A stretch of DNA of 5,474 bases from Phycisphaerae bacterium (GCA_028285035.1 JANQQF010000116.1:1-5474); one strand, 5' to 3'. Positions 1-5,455 are shown, counted from the stretch's first letter. Notes: generated by a model from the letters alone, not told the origin. Program-made: numbers and translations.

Positions 1-2
1 CC

Positions 3-371
3 AGCGGCGGTAGTTCTCGAGCAGACATCACCATTGGTCGAGATGAGTCTTGGCTGTTCCAGCTCAATGAGGGACGCCAGCTGATAAAAACACTTGTTGA
101 AGAAGAGTTAGATGTTGCAAACGAAATTGAGGCAAGTGAGGCGACCATTACCTTGATCAATAATTTTGATGAACTCTTGTTCATCGAGGTTGAGGGTAGC
201 ATCATTTCTGTTCCGGCGGGGAATCAAGAGATTGTGGATGTTGACTCTGGAACGCTCGGCTATAGTGTGTCAGCCCCAACAGGCAAAGTCGAAGGAGAAT
301 TTGATCTCGCAGTCGGCGATGCTGCTGAACTTATTATCGATGCCAACGGAGAAGTGACACAAACCCCATAA
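3..371 (+). CDS. C-terminal fragment of an unrecognised protein (5' end outside window)
   Basis: The frame is open from base 3 to a TAA at 369-371, giving 122 visible residues of a protein that begins before the window. A TTG at 153 could be read as a start, but the frame runs through it without a stop and no ribosome binding site precedes it, so it is almost certainly internal. The visible part has a charged, helix-prone stretch rich in Glu (about residues 25-48). After that comes alternating hydrophobic/polar sequence with Gly, Pro and Val turns, suggesting a small beta-sandwich C-terminal domain. The whole is acidic and has no transmembrane segment. The early residues TIGRDE slightly recall the start of an FHA domain, but too little is present to claim one. 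I do not recognise the family. Base composition looks like that of the neighbours, and the gene ends at a strong terminator, so it is transcriptionally separate from avtA. Confidence 0.75.
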   Translation, partial: SGGSSRADITIGRDESWLFQLNEGRQLIKTLVEEELDVANEIEASEATITLINNFDELLFIEVEGSIISVPAGNQEIVDVDSGTLGYSVSAPTGKVEGEFDLAVGDAAELIIDANGEVTQTP

Positions 372-397
372 CGTGTATTCGATAATAAAATCTCATC

Positions 398-436
398 TAA
401 AACGAGGGGCAAATTTTGTCCCTCGTTTTAATTTTT
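398..436 (+). terminator. Intrinsic terminator of the upstream gene
   Basis: TAAAACGAGGG (398-408) pairs perfectly with CCCTCGTTTTA (420-430). The pairing can continue inward through G409-U419, C410-G418 and two A-U pairs. A run of T (432-436) follows directly. It lies 27 bp after the TAA of the partial gene. The A-tract on the left arm mirrors the T-tract, so it may also work for leftward transcription, although no leftward gene is seen here. Confidence 0.85.
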
Positions 437-457
437 AAAGCTCCATGTCTTCCGCGT

Positions 458-508
458 TTTCCGCATCCGATCAACCACTTCAGCTAAAGTACACCTTTAT
501 TGCGGAAA
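458..508. repeat. Short inverted repeat TTTCCGCA / TGCGGAAA upstream of avtA
   Basis: TTTCCGCA (458-465) is the exact reverse complement of TGCGGAAA (501-508), separated by 35 bp. A further TTCCGC lies at 450-455, giving two direct copies and one inverted copy of that core just upstream of the avtA promoter. It could be a binding site for an unidentified regulator acting on avtA. With only 8-bp arms it may also be chance. Confidence 0.3.
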
Positions 509-514
509 TAGCCA

Positions 515-550
515 TTGTCACCCCCTCTTGGATGTGCTAAAATCCCCAAA
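515..550 (+). promoter_or_regulatory. Sigma-70-type promoter of avtA, extended -10
   Basis: A -35 box TTGTCA (515-520) is followed after exactly 17 bp by a -10 box TAAAAT (538-543). TGC immediately upstream of the -10 box (535-537) is an extended -10 motif. Transcription would start near 550, giving a leader of about 25 bases before the avtA ATG. The -35 box is embedded in CATTGTCAC (513-521), which also occurs at the beginning of the MocR regulator gene (1945-1953). This is a possible point of control. Confidence 0.7.
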
Positions 551-558
551 CTTTTAAT

Positions 559-564
559 GGAGGG
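559..564 (+). promoter_or_regulatory. Ribosome binding site of avtA
   Basis: GGAGGG lies 9 bases upstream of the ATG at 574. It is a near-perfect Shine-Dalgarno sequence, fixes the start of avtA and implies strong translation. Confidence 0.85.
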
Positions 565-573
565 ACAGTTAAA

Positions 574-1872
574 ATGCAATTTTCGAGTTTCGGTGAAAAA
601 TTTACCAGTCAAGCCGGGATCATTCAATTGATGGATGATTTAGGGAAAGCGATGGCGGGGGATGAGAAAAAGTTGATGCTGGGCGGCGGCAACCCAGCGA
701 CCATCCCGCAGGTCCAACAATATTTTCGAGGGCGAATGCAGAAGCTGTTGGATGACGGCACCCAATTCGAGCGAATGATCGGTAACTACGACTCACCTCG
801 GGGAGAGCAACGCTTTATCGAAGCACTAGCCGAGCTTTTCCAAAAGCTATATGGCTGGGATATTCATCCAGAAAACATTGCCTTGACCGCTGGTAGTCAG
901 ATCAGTTTCTTCTTCCTTTTTAATTTGCTGGGCGGCACCTTTCCTGATGGGAGCCACAAGAAAATTTTGTTGCCGTTGACCCCAGAATATATCGGCTATA
1001 CCGATGCAGGGATTAGCGAAGACCTCTTTACTGCCCAACGACCTGAGATCGAATTTATCGATGATCACACCTTCAAATACCACGTTGATTTCGAGACCCT
1101 GAGCATCACCGAGGAGATTGGAGCGCTCTGCGTTTCACGACCGACCAATCCCACCGGCAATGTCTTGACCAATGATGAGATCCAAAAGTTGTCCGACTTG
1201 GCTCAACAACACAACATTCCCTTTATCATCGACAATGCCTATGGCACCCCATTTCCCAACATCATCTTTACCGAAGCCATTCCCCAATGGGATGAGCACA
1301 TCATTATGTGCATGAGCCTCTCCAAGCTTGGCCTCCCTGGTGTGCGGACGGGGATTGTCATTGCCCATGAAAAAATTACCAAAGCAATAACCAGCCTGAA
1401 CGCCATCACCAGTTTGGCCCCCAGCAGCTTTGGAGCGACTCTGGCGCTTGATTTAGTGCGTAGTGGGGAAATTATCGGCCTCAGTCAACAGGTCATTCAA
1501 CCGTTTTATCAACAACGTTCGGCTTGGGCTGTTCAGCAATTATCCAAGACCCTGACTGGAACTGATTTTTACATTCACAAATCTGAGGGGGCTATCTTTC
1601 TGTGGTTATGGTGCAAAGATCTGCCCATCACCAGCCAAGAACTTTATCATCGTCTCCAAGCACGGGGGGTTGTGGTCGTCCCTGGTCATCACTTTTATCC
1701 AGGTCTGGATCAGGATCATTGGCAACACAAACAGGAGTGCCTGCGCATCAATTACGGCCAGGAAAGCGAGGCTGTGGTCGCCGAAGGACTCGGGATCATT
1801 GGCGAGATTGTTAAGGTCGCCTACACCGAATCCCAACATTGTCCTACACAAGACCATCATATTGTCCCTTGA
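574..1872 (+). CDS. avtA: Valine-pyruvate aminotransferase (AvtA)
   Basis: This is a fold-type I, PLP-dependent cytosolic aminotransferase. In E. coli, AvtA (transaminase C) interconverts valine plus pyruvate with 2-ketoisovalerate plus alanine, and so contributes to alanine and valine synthesis. The 432 residues match the enterobacterial protein (about 417 aa) along almost their whole length as I recall it. Landmarks in order are LGGGNP (36-41), NYDSPRG (71-77), PEYIGY (137-142), FKYHVDF (167-173), SRPTNPTGN (188-196, PLP-contacting Asn192), IIDNAYG (218-224, Asp220 and Tyr223), SLSKLGLPG (248-256, Schiff-base Lys251), Arg258, EGAIFLWLW (338-346), PGHHFYPG (370-377) and substrate-carboxylate Arg391. 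All expected catalytic residues are present, so it should be active. The ATG is supported by GGAGGG 9 bases upstream and its own promoter. The last 12 or so residues extend past the usual end and are encoded by DNA carrying operator-like repeats. A regulator gene follows after 68 bp. Confidence 0.93.
   Translation: MQFSSFGEKFTSQAGIIQLMDDLGKAMAGDEKKLMLGGGNPATIPQVQQYFRGRMQKLLDDGTQFERMIGNYDSPRGEQRFIEALAELFQKLYGWDIHPENIALTAGSQISFFFLFNLLGGTFPDGSHKKILLPLTPEYIGYTDAGISEDLFTAQRPEIEFIDDHTFKYHVDFETLSITEEIGALCVSRPTNPTGNVLTNDEIQKLSDLAQQHNIPFIIDNAYGTPFPNIIFTEAIPQWDEHIIMCMSLSKLGLPGVRTGIVIAHEKITKAITSLNAITSLAPSSFGATLALDLVRSGEIIGLSQQVIQPFYQQRSAWAVQQLSKTLTGTDFYIHKSEGAIFLWLWCKDLPITSQELYHRLQARGVVVVPGHHFYPGLDQDHWQHKQECLRINYGQESEAVVAEGLGIIGEIVKVAYTESQHCPTQDHHIVP
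1838..1867 (-). promoter_or_regulatory. Two inverted copies of the ATTGTCC operator-like core in the avtA 3' end
   Basis: ATTGTCCTA (1838-1846) and ATTGTCC (1861-1867) are reverse complements of TAGGACAAT and GGACAAT. Those sequences form the core of the direct repeat at 1928-1940. The first pair makes a perfect 9-bp inverted repeat with 1929-1937. They lie in the non-conserved C-terminal tail of avtA, just upstream of the MocR gene promoter. I infer they are auxiliary sites for the MocR protein; nothing here proves binding. Confidence 0.4.
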
Positions 1873-1897
1873 TTCAACCCAATTATCATAGTACAAT
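1869..1897 (+). promoter_or_regulatory. Probable promoter of the MocR regulator gene
   Basis: TTGATT (1869-1874) overlaps the avtA stop codon and sits exactly 17 bp upstream of TACAAT (1892-1897), a good -10 box. Transcription would start near 1904, leaving a leader of roughly 37 bases before the GTG. The -10 box lies inside the first of two direct repeats (1888-1900), so a protein bound there would block RNA polymerase. Read-through from avtA is also possible, since no terminator is visible between the genes. Confidence 0.55.
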
Positions 1898-1940
1898 CCA
1901 ATTGCTCTGATAAAAACAGTCATCAACATAGGACAATCCA
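1888..1940 (+). repeat. Paired 13-bp direct repeat, candidate MocR operator
   Basis: ATAGTACAATCCA (1888-1900) and ATAGGACAATCCA (1928-1940) differ at one position and are exactly 40 bp apart, about four helical turns, so both face the same side of DNA. Characterised MocR regulators such as GabR and PdxR often bind spaced direct repeats near their own promoter. Copy one contains the predicted -10 box. Copy two includes the AGGA ribosome binding site and ends right at the GTG. Autoregulation by the downstream gene product is the simplest reading. Confidence 0.55.
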
Positions 1941-3422
1941 GTGTCATTGTCACTCAAAATTGATCGAGATAAAAAGCGGTCGCTTTATCAACAAATTGCA
2001 GATCAAATCAAGAGCCAGATTCAACAGGGGCATTTGCCGACGGGCACCCGCTTGCCAACCGTCCGACAATTGGCCCAGCAGTTGAAAGTGACTCGCCTGA
2101 CGGTACATAACGCTTACACCGAACTTCAGGCTGATGGTTGGATTGAGTCGGTGGTTGGCCGAGGCACATTTGTCGCTGAAACGCAACCCGATTTCGCCAA
2201 TATGGCCGACATAAGTCGGCACGACACCTTTGATGGTTTTTTGACCGATATGGTGCCGCTCAGTCGAACCCCAGGATTACGCTCGCTTGCCTTTGCCTAT
2301 CCTGATGAAAACTTGCTGCCTCTTGACGATTTTTGGGAGGGCCTCAATCGGGTCCGAGCCGATGGGACAGAATTGATGCAGTATGGTCTCCCGCAAGGTG
2401 ATCCACATTTACGAGTTGAGCTAACCAAGCTCCTGGAAGAGCGAGGCCTGACGGTTACGCCTAATGATGTGATGATCACCTCAGGGACAACGCAAGGGCT
2501 CTCTATGGTAGCTCAGAAATTGGCCAAGCCGGGTGATACGGTGCTGGTGGAGTTACCGACTTATCACGGCTTCTCAACAATTCTTAGTGCGCTGGGGATA
2601 CAGCCTCTAGGAGTCCCGCGAACGGAAGAAGGTGTCCGTTTGGATATAGTAGAGCGTTTGATTGTGCAACGGCGCCCGCGCTTCTTCTACTTGATCCCAA
2701 ACTTTCATAATCCAACGGGTGGGTTGATGTCTGAGAAAAACCGGAAAGCCCTTCTGGAGATGGCTAAACATTATGGTCTCCTCTTGATTGAGGATGATGT
2801 TTATGGGCGATTGTCCTATCAAGATACCGTCCCTCTACCGCTAAAGGCTTTAGACACCTCCGATTTGGTTGTTTATATTGGTGGCTTCTCCAAAGATTTA
2901 TTGCCGGCAGTGCGGATCGGCTATGTTGTTGCTCCGTCACCTCTACGAGAACAGCTCCCCGTGTTACGTGGGGCACATGACCTGTTTGGAGCAACCCTAT
3001 TTCAGCGGGTCGTAGCAGATTACTTGCGACGCAAAAAATTCAAGCCTCACCTGCAACGGACTCGGCCTATTTATAAAGAAAGACGTGATACCTTGCTGAA
3101 GACGCTGGTAGAGTGGATGCCTGACTACGTCACCTGGACACGACCTGAGGGTGGGTTTACCTGCTGGCTAAACTTCCCTGATGATCGTCGTTTTGATGAT
3201 TTGTATCACGCCGCCTTGAGTCGAGGGGTTGGATATTCGCCCGGATCTGTCTTTATGGCTCAGCCAGATGGGCAACAGCACATGCGTCTCTGTTTTGGTA
3301 ATCAGCCGTCAGACGTGATCGCCGAAGGTATTGCGACCTTAAGTGAACTTATTCGTGAACGAATGACGGATCGCCCTAGGTCACGACGACAGCCCGACTT
3401 TAATCAAATGCCGTTGGTTTAA
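1941..3422 (+). CDS. MocR-type GntR-family regulator with aminotransferase domain
   Basis: This 493-residue fusion has the MocR/GabR architecture. A GntR winged helix occupies about residues 8-79, including LPTVRQLAQQL (38-48), the recognition-helix region around TRLTVHNAY (51-59) and the wing GRGTFV (73-78). A linker follows, then a fold-type I aminotransferase domain from about 105 to 470. PLP-site residues are intact: HNPTG with Asn257, EDDVYG with Asp285 and Tyr288, GGFSK with Lys318, Arg325 and carboxylate-binding Arg449. Such proteins use PLP or a PLP-amino-acid adduct as signal and usually control aminotransferase, PLP or amino-acid genes, often including themselves. The GTG start has AGGA 7 bases upstream; a TTG two codons later (1947) is the alternative. 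The gene lies 68 bp after avtA, suggesting avtA and itself as targets, and 89 bp before phzF. The basic C-terminal tail (477-493) is poorly conserved. Direct enzymatic activity cannot be excluded. Confidence 0.92.
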   Translation: MSLSLKIDRDKKRSLYQQIADQIKSQIQQGHLPTGTRLPTVRQLAQQLKVTRLTVHNAYTELQADGWIESVVGRGTFVAETQPDFANMADISRHDTFDGFLTDMVPLSRTPGLRSLAFAYPDENLLPLDDFWEGLNRVRADGTELMQYGLPQGDPHLRVELTKLLEERGLTVTPNDVMITSGTTQGLSMVAQKLAKPGDTVLVELPTYHGFSTILSALGIQPLGVPRTEEGVRLDIVERLIVQRRPRFFYLIPNFHNPTGGLMSEKNRKALLEMAKHYGLLLIEDDVYGRLSYQDTVPLPLKALDTSDLVVYIGGFSKDLLPAVRIGYVVAPSPLREQLPVLRGAHDLFGATLFQRVVADYLRRKKFKPHLQRTRPIYKERRDTLLKTLVEWMPDYVTWTRPEGGFTCWLNFPDDRRFDDLYHAALSRGVGYSPGSVFMAQPDGQQHMRLCFGNQPSDVIAEGIATLSELIRERMTDRPRSRRQPDFNQMPLV

Positions 3423-3430
3423 TCAGTGCG

Positions 3431-3499
3431 TAGGGTTTGTAGAGTTCATAGGGTTTATAGGGTTTTTATACCTCAACTCTACAAACTCTATAAACTCAA
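3431..3499. repeat. TAGRGTTNN nonamer array with inverted partner units
   Basis: Four tandem 9-bp units run from 3431 to 3466: TAGGGTTTG, TAGAGTTCA, TAGGGTTTA and TAGGGTTTT. After a 6-bp gap come three units of the same motif in the opposite orientation (3473-3499: TCAACTCTA, CAAACTCTA, TAAACTCAA). Units at 3440-3466 can pair with 3473-3499 as an imperfect RNA hairpin with G-U pairs and a TATACC loop. It fills most of the mocR-phzF gap and ends just before the phzF ribosome binding site. It could act as a weak terminator or affect phzF expression, but there is no T-tract. A related array lies at 5297-5341. Confidence 0.75.
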
Positions 3500-3500
3500 A

Positions 3501-3504
3501 AGGA
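3501..3504 (+). promoter_or_regulatory. Ribosome binding site of the PhzF-family gene
   Basis: AGGA (within AAAAGGA) sits 7 bases before the ATG at 3512 and supports that start. It directly follows the inverted arm of the nonamer repeat, so folding of that repeat could influence its access. Confidence 0.65.
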
Positions 3505-3511
3505 TTTAAAG

Positions 3512-4300
3512 ATGAGTGTAACCATAACTCAAGTTGATGCCTTTACAAATGAAGCCTTTGCGGGCAATCCCGCAGCTGTGTGTGTTTTGCCAGAAATGCC
3601 CAACAACGCCTGGATGCAAAATGTGGCGAAAGAGATGAACTTGTCGGAAACGGCCTTTTTGGTGAAACAAGAGGATGGCTTTCAGTTGCGCTGGTTTACG
3701 CCAGCGGTCGAGGTTGAATTGTGTGGACACGCGACATTGGCCAGTGCGCATGCCTTGTGGGAACGAGGTCTATTGGCCGAAGAGGAAGAGGCTCGATTTC
3801 ACACCTTGAGCGGCTTACTAACTGCCCGGCGTGATGGGGAGTGGATTGAACTAGATTTTCCGGCAAAGCCAGTAATATCTACTGAAACACCCGTCAATCT
3901 GATTGAGGCCTTAGATGTAACCCCAATCTATGTCGGCAAAAATAAATTTGATTACCTGGTAGAGATTGAGTCAGCGGAGGTCATTCGCAATTTGCAGCCC
4001 AATTTTAGTCTACTGGCCACGGTTGAGTGTCGTGGGGTGATGGTGACAGCTCGCTCCGACTCTGATGAGTATGATTTTATTTCCCGTTTCTTTGGGCCGG
4101 CTGTTGGTATTCCCGAAGATCCTGTCACAGGCTCGGCCCATTGCTGCTTGGGGCCCTATTGGGCGAAGAAGCTGGGTAAACCAAATTTAATGGCCCATCA
4201 ATCGTCGCCACGCGGGGGGGTGATTCGGGTTCAGGTTGTGGGTGATCGGGTGAAGTTGGGCGGACAGGCGATTACAGTGCTACGAGGCGAGTTGCTGTAA
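3512..4300 (+). CDS. PhzF-family isomerase-like protein
   Basis: This 262-residue cytosolic protein belongs to the PhzF/YddE superfamily, which has two diaminopimelate-epimerase-like halves. PhzF itself isomerises trans-2,3-dihydro-3-hydroxyanthranilate in phenazine synthesis, but most members have unknown substrates. Diagnostic motifs are VDAFTNEAFAGNPAAV (8-23), NLSETAF (43-49, catalytic Glu46), VELCGHATLASAH (68-80, His73), the EDPVTGSAHC segment (202-211, Asp203 and Ser208) and SSPRGG (231-236). These match the Glu/His/Asp/Ser active-site set of PhzF, so it is probably catalytic. Length is at the short end for the family and nothing essential is missing. No other phenazine gene is present, so phenazine synthesis should not be inferred; an amino-acid or keto-acid derivative is a plausible substrate given the neighbours. 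ATG is supported by AGGA 7 bases upstream. The 3' end overlaps the convergent lysR gene by 21 bp. I see no separate promoter, so it may be co-transcribed with the MocR gene. Confidence 0.92.
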   Translation: MSVTITQVDAFTNEAFAGNPAAVCVLPEMPNNAWMQNVAKEMNLSETAFLVKQEDGFQLRWFTPAVEVELCGHATLASAHALWERGLLAEEEEARFHTLSGLLTARRDGEWIELDFPAKPVISTETPVNLIEALDVTPIYVGKNKFDYLVEIESAEVIRNLQPNFSLLATVECRGVMVTARSDSDEYDFISRFFGPAVGIPEDPVTGSAHCCLGPYWAKKLGKPNLMAHQSSPRGGVIRVQVVGDRVKLGGQAITVLRGELL

Positions 4301-5200
4301 TCCATTCGGTTCGGCCAACAAAAGCTCTCGGGCAACGGACATAAACGCTTGTAGTGTTGGGGAGAGCCATTTGTCCTTGTGCCAAACGAGTTGGGTGACC
4401 ACTTCAAAATCACGACCCGCCCAATTTAAGGCCACTAGTCTACCTTGTTCAATCTCTTTCTTCACAGCAATTTCGGGGAGAAAGGTGTAACCGAGGCCAG
4501 CCATCGCACATTGTTTAATGGCCTCAACACTGTGAAATTCCATGGGGCTAACAATGGGCACCCCAGCCATATTCATTGCTTGCTCGAACATGCGACGATA
4601 GATGCACCAATTTTCCACGAGCAGGGCTGGCTCGTTTCGTAAATCAGTCGGATGAACCGATGACGATTGGGTTAGATGATGTTCGGGATAAGTTACCAGA
4701 AGCAATGGCTCTGGCACCAATGGTTCAATGATTAAGCTAGGGGCATTTAGATGCTCAACCATGATGAAGGCAATATCAGCCTCGTTATCTCGCAAGCGAT
4801 TTTGTAAGTCAGCAATATTTTCATCAGGTAGAAAGGTTAACTGAATTTGAGGAAATCGCGCTCTAAATTCTTGCAAAACTTTAGGCAGACGATAGGTACA
4901 CAATGTTTCTGGCGCACTTATCGTCAACGCCCCAACCATCAAATCCTCATCGGACACCGCTGTCCGGGCTTGATCGGCTAGATTTAGCATCTTATCGGCA
5001 TAACTCAACAGCCGCTGTCCCGCCTCCGTCAAAACCACTCGTTTTCCCAACCGGTCAAATAAAATCACCCCCAGTTCATCTTCCAGCGCTTGGATCTGGG
5101 CTGATACTGTCGATTGAGCATAGTTGAGCGTTAAAGCCGCCCGCGAAAAGCTGGTGGTTTGGGCAATCGTTTGAAATGTAATGAGTTGACGTAGTTCCAT
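4280..5200 (-). CDS. LysR-family transcriptional regulator
   Basis: This 306-residue protein has typical LysR length and layout. An N-terminal winged helix-turn-helix spans about residues 1-60 (MELRQLITF start; SFSRAALTLNYAQSTVSAQI at 17-36; LFDRLGKRVVLTEAG at 47-61). A linker helix runs to about 88, followed by a two-lobed effector-binding domain (about 89-296) resembling periplasmic binding proteins, with conserved AMAGLGYTFLP (232-242). LysR proteins act as tetramers that sense a small metabolite and usually regulate a divergent gene and themselves. The ATG is supported by AGGAAAGAG (5217-5209 on the minus strand) 8 bases upstream. The C-terminus overlaps the 3' end of phzF tail-to-tail by 21 bp, with TAG at 4282-4280. 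A perfect ATC-N9-GAT palindrome lies in its leader. The likely target is an unseen rightward gene beyond the window, or phzF; the ligand cannot be deduced. Confidence 0.95.
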   Translation of the reverse strand: MELRQLITFQTIAQTTSFSRAALTLNYAQSTVSAQIQALEDELGVILFDRLGKRVVLTEAGQRLLSYADKMLNLADQARTAVSDEDLMVGALTISAPETLCTYRLPKVLQEFRARFPQIQLTFLPDENIADLQNRLRDNEADIAFIMVEHLNAPSLIIEPLVPEPLLLVTYPEHHLTQSSSVHPTDLRNEPALLVENWCIYRRMFEQAMNMAGVPIVSPMEFHSVEAIKQCAMAGLGYTFLPEIAVKKEIEQGRLVALNWAGRDFEVVTQLVWHKDKWLSPTLQAFMSVARELLLAEPNGLQQLAS

Positions 5201-5216
5201 GAGCTGTTCTCTTTCC

Positions 5217-5233
5217 TATCGAAAAAATCGATA
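5217..5233. promoter_or_regulatory. Candidate LysR-type operator (ATC-N9-GAT palindrome)
   Basis: TATCGA (5217-5222) and TCGATA (5228-5233) form a perfect 6-bp inverted repeat around AAAAA. This contains ATC-N9-GAT (5218-5232) and T-N11-A (5219-5231), the classic LysR recognition pattern. It sits 17 bp upstream of the lysR ATG and overlaps the outer edge of its ribosome binding site, fitting negative autoregulation. As RNA it could also fold into a small hairpin. Confidence 0.5.
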
Positions 5234-5254
5234 ATAACCATCTAAAACATTCGC

Positions 5255-5290
5255 TTGACGTGATAGTACCATAATGATAGGATGAGATCA
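5255..5290 (+). promoter_or_regulatory. Divergent rightward promoter upstream of lysR
   Basis: TTGACG (5255-5260) is followed after exactly 17 bp by TAGGAT (5278-5283). Transcription would begin near 5290 and run rightward, away from lysR, through the nonamer array and the 20-bp repeats. This fits the usual LysR divergent arrangement, with the target gene mostly or wholly beyond the window. The -10 match is moderate. Confidence 0.45.
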
Positions 5291-5296
5291 AGTTGA

Positions 5297-5341
5297 TAAA
5301 GTTTGTAGGATTTATAGGGTTCTTAGAGTTTTTAGAGTTGA
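5297..5341 (+). repeat. Second TAGRGTTNN nonamer array (five units)
   Basis: Five perfectly phased 9-bp units occur: TAAAGTTTG, TAGGATTTA, TAGGGTTCT, TAGAGTTTT and TAGAGTTGA. The last unit plus GG (TAGAGTTGAGG, 5333-5343) is identical to the reverse complement of 3471-3481, tying this array to the one between mocR and phzF. It lies in the leader of the predicted rightward transcript. A GGGGG (5342-5346) and a CCCCCC (5363-5368) follow and might pair, but weakly. Confidence 0.75.
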
Positions 5342-5388
5342 GGGGGAATATCTACCTAATCACCCCCCACTAATTACTACCTGTCAGA

Positions 5389-5455
5389 CATCAATGGATC
5401 GTGTGAAAATGAAAGAACATTAACAAACAAATAAGCATCAATGGATCGTGTGAAA
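5389..5455 (+). repeat. Exact 20-bp direct repeat, period 47 bp
   Basis: CATCAATGGATCGTGTGAAA occurs at 5389-5408 and again at 5436-5455, with no mismatches. The 27 bp between copies (AT-rich) is unrelated to the repeat. Each copy contains an in-frame ATG-GAT-CGT-GTG-AAA. The first opens a 9-residue frame ending at TAA 5423. The second (ATG at 5441) remains open to the window edge. It could be a pair of protein-binding sites, a local duplication of a gene start, or part of a longer repeat array continuing beyond the window. Confidence 0.7.

Noticed and set aside
153..371. A separate 72-residue small gene starting at TTG 153
   Set aside because: The same frame is open without a stop back to base 3 and no ribosome binding site precedes the TTG, so this is the tail of a longer gene.
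1354..1359. ATTGTC within avtA as an operator copy
   Set aside because: It is a bare 6-mer in conserved coding sequence without the flanking CC or CCTA, so chance is enough.
1606..1953. 115-residue minus-strand open frame under the end of avtA
   Set aside because: It lies almost wholly antisense to well-conserved avtA coding sequence and encodes no recognisable protein; a shadow frame.
3431..3466. Resemblance of TAGGGTTTA units to plant-type telomere repeats
   Set aside because: The period is 9 not 7, the units are degenerate, inverted copies follow, and all surroundings are clearly bacterial genes.
4214..4220. Run of seven G in phzF as a phase-variation tract
   Set aside because: It encodes the conserved Arg-Gly-Gly-Val of the PhzF family in frame, and seven bases is short for a contingency tract; likely codon coincidence.
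3512..4300. Phenazine biosynthesis locus
   Set aside because: Only a PhzF-family gene is present; the family is broad and no phzA, B, C, D, E or G partner is seen.
5263..5269. ATAGTAC near the divergent promoter as another MocR operator
   Set aside because: It matches only seven bases of the 1888-1900 repeat, lacks the ACAATCCA part and has no second phased copy.
5389..5455. CRISPR array
   Set aside because: There are only two copies, the repeat is 20 bp (short for CRISPR) with no clear internal dyad, and there are no cas genes in view.
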